Positions 54,586 through 61,964 of a DNA stretch of 64,000 nt are shown here, in pieces; positions within the stretch are counted from its first letter, which is position 1, and the number at the start of each line of letters is the position of its first letter. The notes under the pieces are model-generated. The model worked only from the letters and a program-made list of their open reading frames with translations. It had not been told where the DNA came from and made no database searches. Source of the DNA: JAZDRH01 sp047470865 (GTDB lineage Bacteria > Pseudomonadota > Gammaproteobacteria > Pseudomonadales > Pseudomonadaceae); contig NZ_JAZDRH010000009.1 of NCBI RefSeq assembly GCF_047470865.1, positions 1-64,000 on the forward strand, in the 5' to 3' direction. A program made the translations under genes and the position numbers.

Positions 54586-54710
54586 AATTAACAGGCGGGG
54601 CATAAGCCCCGCCTTTCAGCTTCCTGCTGGTCTTCCCGACGCCATCACCCCCGTGATGTCCTCGCACACTAGGTCCTTCTAGTGCGTGCTACCCCTTAGC
54701 ACAATTACAG
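54586..54710 (-). ncRNA. Rsm-type (RsmX/Y/Z-like) regulatory small RNA
   Basis: Read on the minus strand the RNA consists of short hairpins: GTGCTA-AGGGG-TAGCAC, CACTAG-AAGGAC-CTAGTG, CATCAC-GGGG-GTGATG, GTC-GGGAA-GAC and CAGC-AGGAA-GCTG, with an AGGAC in the linker after the second. It closes with the GC-rich hairpin at 54593-54614. GGA in hairpin loops or linkers (AAGGAC, GAGGAC, GGGAA, AGGAA) is the recognition code for RsmA/CsrA. A perfect TGTAAG-N6-CTTACA GacA box lies about 115 bases upstream on the same strand. Size (about 120-130 nt) and layout match RsmZ/RsmY RNAs. The ends are estimates, and no family search was possible. It is likely to sequester RsmA when GacS signals. Confidence 0.8.
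54593..54614. terminator. GC-rich hairpin ending the small RNA and the relA-series operon
   Basis: AGGCGGGGC-ATAA-GCCCCGCCT. The T-run is short (TTT) on the plus strand and broken on the minus strand, so termination may be incomplete in either direction. Confidence 0.65.
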
Positions 54711-54825
54711 ATTACAAGCTCTAAAAAAAAGCGCAATAGTGTTTTTTTGTACTACAAAATAAGTAGCAAAGAGAGCTTAAAATAAAGGCATATAAAACAA
54801 ATGGTTATATTTATTTGAAAGTGTT

Positions 54826-54843
54826 TGTAAGTCTTGGCTTACA
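54826..54843 (-). promoter_or_regulatory. GacA binding site (UAS) of the small RNA
   Basis: TGTAAGCCAAGACTTACA on the minus strand is an exact TGTAAG-N6-CTTACA palindrome, the established GacA upstream activating sequence of rsmX/Y/Z genes. It is about 115 bases upstream of the first RNA hairpin; a -10 element in between cannot be fixed. Confidence 0.85.
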
Positions 54844-54945
54844 TCATATTACTTAATACCCTTACAAAATTTATGTGAATAAGTGTGATAAGGGGATTGA
54901 TTTTTAAATTTAGTCAGTGTGTTGGGCTAAGATAATTTTGAAGAT

Positions 54946-54973
54946 AGCTAGCCACTTGATGCAATGGCTAGCT
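54946..54973 (-). terminator. Terminator of the valine operon
   Basis: AGCTAGCCA pairs perfectly with TGGCTAGCT around a 10-base loop, 8 bases beyond the stop of the minus-strand acyl-CoA dehydrogenase gene. It also separates that operon from the GacA box. Confidence 0.7.
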
Positions 54974-54980
54974 GTTTTAT

Positions 54981-56132
54981 TTATAGCGGATAATGGACAA
55001 GTTCGCGGGCGATAACCATACGCTGGATTTCGCTAGTACCTTCGTAGATTTGGGTGATGCGTGCATCGCGATAATGGCGTTCAACACCATAGTCTTCAAG
55101 GTAGCCGTAACCGCCATGGATTTGTATTGCCTTAGAGCAAACGTACTCAGCCACTTCTGAAGCAAAAAGTTTAGCCTGAGAAGCTTCGGATAGACAGCTT
55201 TGGCCTTGGCTGCGTAACTGCGCTGCATGCATAATCAGCAAACGCGCGGCATTCATGCGTGTGTGCATATCCGCTAGCATATTGGCAACACTTTGGTGTT
55301 CAGCAATTGGCTTGCCAAACTGGATACGTTCACGTGAATATGCCAGTGCTTTTTCAAACGCTGCTTTGGCAATACCTAAAGCTTGTGCACCAATACCAAT
55401 ACGCCCGCCCTCAAGGTTTGATAACGCAATGGCTAAGCCTTTACCGCGAGGTCCTAACATATTTTCTTTAGGAATACGGCAGTCAACCAAAGAAACCGCA
55501 CAGGTATCAGAGGCTTTTAGGCCAAGTTTCTTTTCAACAGCATCTACTTGGAAACCTGGATTATCAGTTGGCACTAAAAAGGCAGATAAGCCTTTTTTGC
55601 CCAATTCAGGATCAGTGATAGCAAAAACAATAGCTAAACCCGCGCGTTTGGCATTGCTAATAAACTGTTTTGAGCCATTAATTAGCCAAGAGTCGCCATC
55701 CTCTACAGCGCGTGTGCGTAGGTTATTGGCTTCAGAACCAGCTTGGGGTTCTGTAAGGCAGAAGCAGGTAATAATTTTGCCTGCGGCTAAATCAGGTAAC
55801 CATTGTTCTTTTTGTGTCTGGCTGCCGTAGTTAAGAATAGGCGAGCAGCCAACAGAGTTATGAATACTCATAACAGCCCCTGTTGCTGCACAGCCGGAGG
55901 CAATTTCTTCAACAGCTAAAGCGTAGGCAACGTAGTCAATGTAAGAGCCACCCCATTCTTCAGGTACTGTCATGCCTAAAAAGCCGAGTTCACCCATTTG
56001 TGCCAGCACGGCTTGATCTAACCAGCCTTCTTTTTCCCACTTCTCAGCATTGGGTGCGAGTTCGCTTTTGGCAAAGTCACGTGCCATATCGCGAATCATT
56101 TTTTGTTCTTCGGTGAGTAAAATATCGTGCAT
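54981..56132 (-). CDS. Acyl-CoA dehydrogenase, probably isobutyryl-CoA
   Basis: A 383-residue flavoprotein of standard length. Signatures CLTEPQAGSEA and QIHGGYGYLEDYGVERHYRDARI are present, and the catalytic Glu lies in IYEGTSEIQ. It oxidises a short branched acyl-CoA in the cytoplasm, probably isobutyryl-CoA to methacrylyl-CoA, inferred from the 3-hydroxyisobutyryl-CoA hydrolase, mmsB-like and mmsA-like genes upstream in the same direction. It is the last gene of that operon, 22 bases after the hydrolase gene, with GGAGCTAAATC before the ATG. Confidence 0.88.
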   Translation of the reverse strand: MHDILLTEEQKMIRDMARDFAKSELAPNAEKWEKEGWLDQAVLAQMGELGFLGMTVPEEWGGSYIDYVAYALAVEEIASGCAATGAVMSIHNSVGCSPILNYGSQTQKEQWLPDLAAGKIITCFCLTEPQAGSEANNLRTRAVEDGDSWLINGSKQFISNAKRAGLAIVFAITDPELGKKGLSAFLVPTDNPGFQVDAVEKKLGLKASDTCAVSLVDCRIPKENMLGPRGKGLAIALSNLEGGRIGIGAQALGIAKAAFEKALAYSRERIQFGKPIAEHQSVANMLADMHTRMNAARLLIMHAAQLRSQGQSCLSEASQAKLFASEVAEYVCSKAIQIHGGYGYLEDYGVERHYRDARITQIYEGTSEIQRMVIARELVHYPL

Positions 56133-56154
56133 GATTTAGCTCCTAGACGAGCGC

Positions 56155-57219
56155 TTAAAGGCTAGGTGTGAAACCTGCAAATAGCGCTTGGACTTGTTCT
56201 TGTTGTACGTCATCAATATGTGCGTGCTGCCATTTTGGATTTTTATCTTTATCAACAATCAGAGCGCGCACGCCTTCCATAATGTCACCTTGATCAAACC
56301 AGATGCAGTCAAGATGAAATTCTAGATTAAAACAGTTTTCCAGTGATAGTTGAGCGCCACGCTTGACTAACTCGATCGCTGTAGCCAAGGCTAAAGGGGA
56401 GCGACTGTCGAGCGTGTTAACAATCTTTTCAGCCCATTGTGCGTAGCTAGGATCAGTTTCATTTTTTAATGAATGATAAATGGTTTTTGCATCAGCAACA
56501 GAAAAATGCTTTTTAATAGCAGGTTTTAGTTTAAGCAGCTCGCTGCCATCCATGGTTTTGTGCGCAAGCGTTTCCAGCAAACTACGTATAGCCTCATTAG
56601 GATGTCCATTCCATGACATATGATCTAAACAACGGTCAAACTCGGCAAATTGCTCTTTAGGTAAATGCCAGTCGGCTAAGCCTACCGCCAGTGCATCAGC
56701 CGCTTTAATAGGATTGCCCGTAATAGCCATATAGGTGCCAATATGGTCAGCAAGGCGTGATAAAAAATAACTACCACCGACATCAGGAAAGTAGCCTATG
56801 CCTGTTTCTGGCATGCCCATACGGGTATTTTCACTAATGACACGAAAGCTTGCCCCTTGTACCAAGCCCATGCCACCGCCTAATACATAGCCGTCCATCA
56901 GCGCAACTACAGGTTTGTTGTAGTTATGGATAAATAGATCAAGCGCGTATTCTTCGCTAAAGAAGGTTTCGTTGTCTTTGTTGCCAGCTAAGTGGTTGTC
57001 ATATAAGGCGCGTATATCGCCGCCAGCGCAGAATGCTTTTTCGCCTTCTGCGCGTAGGACTACCGCATAAACTTTGGCATCATCAGCCCATGCGCTGAGC
57101 TGTTGCTGCAATAAGCGAACCATCTCAAGGTTCAGTGAGTTCAAGCTCGCTGCCCGATTAAGCGTAAGATGTCCTACATGATTGCGCACTTGCGCTAGCA
57201 CTAAGGCTGAATCGCTCAT
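56155..57219 (-). CDS. 3-hydroxyisobutyryl-CoA hydrolase-like (crotonase fold)
   Basis: A 354-residue crotonase-fold protein, longer than plain enoyl-CoA hydratases (about 260) and equal to HIBCH enzymes. The oxyanion stretch KAFCAGGDIRAL and GGGMGLVQGASFRV are visible, with GMPETGIGYFPDVGGSYFLSRL carrying the Glu and Asp typical of HIBCH. It would release free 3-hydroxyisobutyrate from its CoA ester. It begins 3 bases after mmsB ends, with AAGGAATAATTT before the ATG. The operon supports valine breakdown, though simple hydratase activity is an alternative. Confidence 0.85.
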   Translation of the reverse strand: MSDSALVLAQVRNHVGHLTLNRAASLNSLNLEMVRLLQQQLSAWADDAKVYAVVLRAEGEKAFCAGGDIRALYDNHLAGNKDNETFFSEEYALDLFIHNYNKPVVALMDGYVLGGGMGLVQGASFRVISENTRMGMPETGIGYFPDVGGSYFLSRLADHIGTYMAITGNPIKAADALAVGLADWHLPKEQFAEFDRCLDHMSWNGHPNEAIRSLLETLAHKTMDGSELLKLKPAIKKHFSVADAKTIYHSLKNETDPSYAQWAEKIVNTLDSRSPLALATAIELVKRGAQLSLENCFNLEFHLDCIWFDQGDIMEGVRALIVDKDKNPKWQHAHIDDVQQEQVQALFAGFTPSL

Positions 57220-57222
57220 AAA

Positions 57223-58110
57223 TTATTCCTTATGATAAAGCTTGATAATGGCAGAAAAATCCAGCTGTCCATTACCTTGTAGACTAAAGGCTTGGTAAAG
57301 TTGCTGTGCCATACCACCCATGATCACAGGTTGCTTGCACAGTTTCGCCGCTTCGGTAGCTAAACCTAAATCTTTGAGCATTAAGTCTGTCCCAAATCCC
57401 CCAGTATAGCCGCGACTAGCAGGTACATTTTCTAAGACGCCTGGGAATGGGTTGTTGATTTCAGAGCTCCAGCAGCGACCGCTTGAGGTGTTGATAATAC
57501 CCGCTAATACTTTTGCATCCATGCCTAGCGAAACGCCTAGCGCCATGGCTTCAGCAACGCCAATCATGGAGATACCTAACAGCATGTTGTTGGCTACTTT
57601 AGCAGCTTGGCCATTACCGCAAGCGCCACAGTGGACAATATTTTTCCCCATGGCCGCTAAAATGCTTTTAGCACTAGTAAAATCAGCATCAGTACCGCCC
57701 ACCATAAAGGTTAGCGTACCTGCTTGTGCACCCATGGTGCCACCAGAAACAGGAGCATCAAGCATTTTATGCCCGAGTTCAGTGGCAACTTTATTAACTT
57801 CACGCGCGCTGTGCGGGTCAATGGTTGAGCAGTCAATAATTAAAGTAGATTTTTGAAGGTGCTTTAATAAGCCATCCTCGCCTAAAAATACGCCTTTAAC
57901 ATGAGGTGCAGCAGGTAGCATGCTAATCACCACATCGACCTGTTGTTGAGCAAACTGGTTAGGTGAAGTGACCGCTGTGGCACCTTGCTCTACGAGTTTG
58001 TTAACAGCATCTTTTGATAAATCAAATACGCTTAGGGTAAAACCAGCTTTAATCAGATTGCCCGCCATTGGGCCGCCCATGTTACCTAATCCTAAAAAGC
58101 CAATATGCAT
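57223..58110 (-). CDS. mmsB: 3-hydroxyisobutyrate dehydrogenase
   Basis: A 295-residue dehydrogenase of the beta-hydroxyacid family. The NAD motif GFLGLGNMGGPMAGNL opens the protein, DAPVSGGTMGAQAGTLTFMVGG binds substrate, and the catalytic lysine is in GNGQAAKVANNMLLG. It oxidises 3-hydroxyisobutyrate to methylmalonate semialdehyde. The start at 58110 has GGAGCGCAATT upstream; 22 further codons before it carry no features. It lies between mmsA-like and hydrolase genes. The symbol is by pathway resemblance. Confidence 0.9.
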   Translation of the reverse strand: MHIGFLGLGNMGGPMAGNLIKAGFTLSVFDLSKDAVNKLVEQGATAVTSPNQFAQQQVDVVISMLPAAPHVKGVFLGEDGLLKHLQKSTLIIDCSTIDPHSAREVNKVATELGHKMLDAPVSGGTMGAQAGTLTFMVGGTDADFTSAKSILAAMGKNIVHCGACGNGQAAKVANNMLLGISMIGVAEAMALGVSLGMDAKVLAGIINTSSGRCWSSEINNPFPGVLENVPASRGYTGGFGTDLMLKDLGLATEAAKLCKQPVIMGGMAQQLYQAFSLQGNGQLDFSAIIKLYHKE

Positions 58111-58182
58111 AATTGCGCTCCGTAATCTTGTTCGTGTTGTGACGGAAAATACGCCTTGCAGGGGAACAAGGCGCATTGGGCT

Positions 58183-59688
58183 TTACTTGAGGCTAATCGT
58201 AGTATTTACGCTGCCTGCTTCCTCTTTATCATCAAACCAGCGGGCCGTAACTGTTTTGGTTTGAGTATAAAATTGCACTACTTGTTTGCCGTATGGACCT
58301 AGATCACCTAGTTTTGAAGCACGTGAACCTGTGAAGGAGAAAATAGGTACAGGTACAGGGATAGGTACGTTGATACCCACTTGGCCTACGTCGATATCTT
58401 CTTGGAAATGACGCGCGGCTGCGCCAGAACGAGTGAATATGGCGGTGCCATTACCGTTAGGGTTTTCGTTGATGATGTCAATCGCTTGCTCAAGGTTGTC
58501 AGCGTTTAGAATAGTTAATACAGGACCAAAAATTTCTTCTTGGTAAATACGCATTGAACGATCTACTTTTGAGAAAATAGTAGGGCCAACAAAGTTGCCT
58601 TTTTCATAGCCTTTAACCACTGGGTTACGGCCATCTAAATCCAGCTGCGCACCTTGTTCAACGCCGCTATCAATTAAGCCATTAACCCGTTTTAGCGCGC
58701 TTTGTGAAATCACAGGACCTACATCGGTATCGGCTTCACAACCTGCATTGACTTTAAGGGTTTTGGCTTTTGCAATAATGTCAGGTAGCCATTCTTGAGC
58801 TTTACCTACCAGAATAATCACAGGCAATGCCATGCAGCGTTGACCAGCAGCGCCAAAAGCAGAACCCACAATGGCGTTTAGGGTTTGTTCTTTATTGGCG
58901 TCAGGCATCACAATGCCGTGGTTTTTCGCCCCCATCATGCACTGCACGCGCTTACCGTTTAATGATGAGCGATTGTAAACGTGAGTACCTACGTGGGATG
59001 AGCCAACAAAGGACACCGCTTTAATATCTTTATGGTCGCAAATAGCGTTCACTGCGTCTGGACCACCATGGATAACGTTTAGTACACCTTTGGGAATCCC
59101 AGCTTCTAGCGCTAACTCAACGAGGCGCATAGTGACCATAGGATCTTGCTCAGAAGGCTTAAGTACGAAAGTGTTGCCCGTCACAATGGCCATTGGGAAC
59201 ATCCACAATGGAATCATAGCGGGGAAGTTAAATGGTGTAATACCTGCACAAACACCTATAGGCTGTAATACGGTATAGGTGTCTACACCGCTGGCTACGT
59301 TATTAGCCAATTCGCCTAATTGTAAATTACCAATGCTGGCGGCATGCTCAACTACCTCAAGCCCACGGAATACATCACCTTCGGCATCAGGTAAGGTTTT
59401 ACCTTGTTCAGCTGTGAGAATGGCTGCCAACTCTTTCATGTTTTCACGAATTAGTTGTTGGTACTTTAAGAAAATGCGTGCGCGCGCTCCAATGGGCGTT
59501 TTACGCCATGTTTTAAAGGCATCTTTAGCGCTGGCAACCGCTGCTTGAATTTCATCGGCAGTGGCAAAAGGAACACGGGCTAGCACTTCTTGCGTGGCAG
59601 GATTAACCACATCGCGCCACTCTTTGGTTTTAGACTCAACAAACTCACCGTTGATGAGTAATTTGACTGTTGGAATGGTAGAACTCAT
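58183..59688 (-). CDS. mmsA: Methylmalonate-semialdehyde dehydrogenase (CoA-acylating)
   Basis: A 501-residue aldehyde dehydrogenase of the MMSDH group. The family-specific PFNFPAMIPLWMFPMAI stretch, FVGSSHVG and the catalytic Cys285 in GAAGQRCMALPV are present; the typical Glu of ordinary ALDHs is replaced (MMGAKNHGIVMPD), as in CoA-acylating members. It turns methylmalonate semialdehyde into propionyl-CoA and also acts in other semialdehyde routes. GAGGTGCCC precedes the ATG; a GTG two codons upstream is possible. It is the first gene of the valine operon and is divergent from a LysR gene. Confidence 0.92.
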   Translation of the reverse strand: MSSTIPTVKLLINGEFVESKTKEWRDVVNPATQEVLARVPFATADEIQAAVASAKDAFKTWRKTPIGARARIFLKYQQLIRENMKELAAILTAEQGKTLPDAEGDVFRGLEVVEHAASIGNLQLGELANNVASGVDTYTVLQPIGVCAGITPFNFPAMIPLWMFPMAIVTGNTFVLKPSEQDPMVTMRLVELALEAGIPKGVLNVIHGGPDAVNAICDHKDIKAVSFVGSSHVGTHVYNRSSLNGKRVQCMMGAKNHGIVMPDANKEQTLNAIVGSAFGAAGQRCMALPVIILVGKAQEWLPDIIAKAKTLKVNAGCEADTDVGPVISQSALKRVNGLIDSGVEQGAQLDLDGRNPVVKGYEKGNFVGPTIFSKVDRSMRIYQEEIFGPVLTILNADNLEQAIDIINENPNGNGTAIFTRSGAAARHFQEDIDVGQVGINVPIPVPVPIFSFTGSRASKLGDLGPYGKQVVQFYTQTKTVTARWFDDKEEAGSVNTTISLK

Positions 59689-59749
59689 GGGCACCTCAGC
59701 TGTTAATTTTTTTGTGATTGAGATACAAGCTGTGGTTTGATGCTAACAG

Positions 59750-59804
59750 TGCAAATTTGCAAAGAACAATACGAGTGACTGCAGATTCGCTGTGCATTTT
59801 TGCA
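59750..59804. promoter_or_regulatory. Paired TGCA-N4-TGCA sites for the adjacent LysR regulator
   Basis: TGCAAATTTGCA (59750-59761), a perfect palindrome, and TGCATTTTTGCA (59793-59804) are 43 bases apart, about four helical turns. Both sit in the 144-base region between mmsA and its divergent LysR gene. The spacing is typical of LysR recognition and activation sites. Confidence 0.6.
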
Positions 59805-59832
59805 GATTCTACTTTGGCATAAGGGGACTTTG

Positions 59833-60729
59833 ATGGATTGGGACCACCTAAGATTTTTCTTAGAACTCGCGCGGGCAGGGCGTTTAGTCATAGCCGCAAG
59901 ACGTTTGGCGGTGGATCACACCACAGTATCGCGACGCATACAGGCATTAGAGAAAAGTCTAGGTCGCGCTTTATTCTTGCGTGAACCTGATGGCTACAAA
60001 TTAACCGAGGCAGGACGCGAATTATTACCACAAGCCGAAGCAATGGAAAGTGCTTACGTGGCAATTGCCAGTGCAATGCCTAATCGTGAAGAAAAGCTGT
60101 CGGGGCAAGTGCGCATTGGTGCTACCGAAGGTTACGGCACTTTGTTACTAGCGCCCCAATTAGCGCAACTAGGGATGCGCTACCCACATTTAAAAATTGA
60201 TTTGCTAGCTTTGCCGCGGGCAGTTCAGTTGTCTCGTAATGAAGCGGATATTGTTGTCACACTGGAACGACCAGAGCGCGGACCGTTCATAATTACACGT
60301 TTAACTAACTATGTATTGCGTTTATATGCAACGCCTGAATACTTAGCGCAACATCGGCCAATTACGAAAAAAGAAGATTTACTGGAGCATCATTTTGTAA
60401 GTTATGTAGATGACTTGCTGTTTTCCAAAGAATTGTTTTTTCTAGATGGTTTGGCAAAAAATACCTTGGTTAATTGGCGTTCAACCAGTGTTTTAGCACA
60501 GCAAGAAGCGGTTGCAGCTGGGGCAGGTATTGCTATTTTGCCTGCTTTTGCGGCACAAAAGGATCCACGCTTAGTGCAAGTGCTGGCAGGTGAGGTGGAA
60601 TTTACTCGCACCTTTTGGATGCTGATGCCAACAGAATTAAAAGATATTGCGCGTATGCGCAGTACCTGGAAGTTTTTACGTGAGCAAGCCGAAAAATTAC
60701 AAGATCAGCTACTTGGTAAAGCCAATTAG
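59833..60729 (+). CDS. LysR-family regulator of the valine operon
   Basis: A 298-residue LysR-type protein. The HTH is at residues 2-60 (WDHLRFFLELARAGRLVIAARRLAVDHTTVSRRI), followed by the effector domain. It is divergent from mmsA and probably controls it. AAGGGGACTTTG precedes the ATG at 59833. It is similar across most of its length to the LysR protein at 10840-11766, so the two are paralogues that may sense related short-chain acyl compounds. The AraC gene begins 8 bases after its stop. Confidence 0.88.
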   Translation: MDWDHLRFFLELARAGRLVIAARRLAVDHTTVSRRIQALEKSLGRALFLREPDGYKLTEAGRELLPQAEAMESAYVAIASAMPNREEKLSGQVRIGATEGYGTLLLAPQLAQLGMRYPHLKIDLLALPRAVQLSRNEADIVVTLERPERGPFIITRLTNYVLRLYATPEYLAQHRPITKKEDLLEHHFVSYVDDLLFSKELFFLDGLAKNTLVNWRSTSVLAQQEAVAAGAGIAILPAFAAQKDPRLVQVLAGEVEFTRTFWMLMPTELKDIARMRSTWKFLREQAEKLQDQLLGKAN

Positions 60730-60737
60730 GAGAACCT

Positions 60738-61751
60738 ATGGCATGGGATGTAAGGGGCAGCGTACCTTTTGAGTTTGTGCGCCAAGCGTTACAAGAGCCT
60801 ATAAGGCGACAAATCAACGTAGTGCCTATTCTACAACGCGCCAAGTTACCAGAAAATATTATTCATGGCGCTGATGGTCAGGTGAGTATTCGCCAGTTTG
60901 CGGTATTTTGGCGTATTCTCGCGCGGGCGTTAGATGATGAGTTTTGTTGGATGGATGCTCGTACAATGAAACCAGGAAGCTTTGCGTTTATGGCACAGAT
61001 TGCCATGCAACAACATACGGTGGAGCAAGGCATTGAGCAGGCACTTAAATTTTTATCATTAATTTTTGCCAACAAAACAACCTATTTAATTCAGCAACAT
61101 AGCGTTGCAGAGATTGTGTTAAATGAAAGCCAAGAGGAGCCATTTCGTCCCTTTTGTTATTTTACTTTTTGGATGTATGTGCATGGCTTAACCTGTTGGT
61201 TAGCGAGTCGGCGTGTGCCTATTTTGGCAGTGGAATTACGCTGTGAAAAACCAGAAAACGCAGATGACTATCGCTTAATGTTTTCTGAAAATTTAAGCTT
61301 TAGTAAAGCACAAACACGCATTATTTTTGCCGCTGACTGCTTACAGCAGCCCATTCGCCGTAGCGCTGATGAATTAAAGCGATTTATTAATAACGCCCCC
61401 CGCAACATCATGGTTAAGTACCGTGACCCTCTTAGTCTTACCAGTAAAACACGGCACTTATTAAACCAGCAAACGCCTAGTTTATGGCCAGATGCGGACC
61501 AAGTAGCCGAGCATTTTCATATTTCAGTGGCCACACTGCGTCGACGTTTAGCCGAAGAAGGGCAAAGCTTTCAGCAAATTAAAGACAAACTACGTGCTAA
61601 CCAAGCAATGCGTGCCTTAGCTGATACTCAAAAAAGCTTTGTCGATATCGCTAATGAGCTGGGGTTTGCCGATGTGAGTGCTTTTTATAAAGCTTTTCGT
61701 AAATGGACAGGAACTCAGCCCGGGCACTATAGACAATTGCTGTTAGGTTAA
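60738..61751 (+). CDS. AraC-family regulator
   Basis: A 337-residue protein. An N-terminal arabinose-binding-like domain of the type with conserved FWRILARAL (about residues 10-220) precedes a C-terminal AraC HTH (about 240-335) with VATLRRRLAEEGQSFQQIKDKLR and GFADVSAFYKAFRKWTGTQPGHYR. It has TAGGAGAACCT before the ATG and probably shares the LysR transcript. It may regulate the acyl-CoA synthetase/dehydrogenase genes that follow; the effector is unknown. Confidence 0.85.
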   Translation: MAWDVRGSVPFEFVRQALQEPIRRQINVVPILQRAKLPENIIHGADGQVSIRQFAVFWRILARALDDEFCWMDARTMKPGSFAFMAQIAMQQHTVEQGIEQALKFLSLIFANKTTYLIQQHSVAEIVLNESQEEPFRPFCYFTFWMYVHGLTCWLASRRVPILAVELRCEKPENADDYRLMFSENLSFSKAQTRIIFAADCLQQPIRRSADELKRFINNAPRNIMVKYRDPLSLTSKTRHLLNQQTPSLWPDADQVAEHFHISVATLRRRLAEEGQSFQQIKDKLRANQAMRALADTQKSFVDIANELGFADVSAFYKAFRKWTGTQPGHYRQLLLG

Positions 61752-61964
61752 TTCTAGCTGCAACTTTAGTCGGCTTCGGTTGTAGTCGACATTTTTAAAA
61801 GTGCTTTGATGAGGCACGTATTTAAGGGGTTTCTTCGAATATTGTCCAAATCGCTCAATGAATTTGATGTTTTTAGCTATTGAGCGTGAAAACACAGATA
61901 GCGACTATCGAGTCTCAAGTTTCTTGCACCGCCATCACAAAAATAACATCGCAGGGAGGTCGTC

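Noticed and set aside
54590..54710. Signal recognition particle (4.5S) RNA, suggested by AGCAGGAAGCTG on the minus strand
   Set aside because: The conserved SRP core (GGTCAGG...GGAAGGAAGCAGCC-like symmetrical loop) is absent, and the multi-hairpin GGA pattern with a GacA box fits an Rsm RNA instead.
54590..54710. REP/BOX-like palindromic repeat
   Set aside because: The hairpins differ from one another and I found no second copy in the window.
55255..55830. Plus-strand 191-codon frame across the acyl-CoA dehydrogenase gene
   Set aside because: Shadow of a clearly identified gene on the opposite strand, with no ribosome site.
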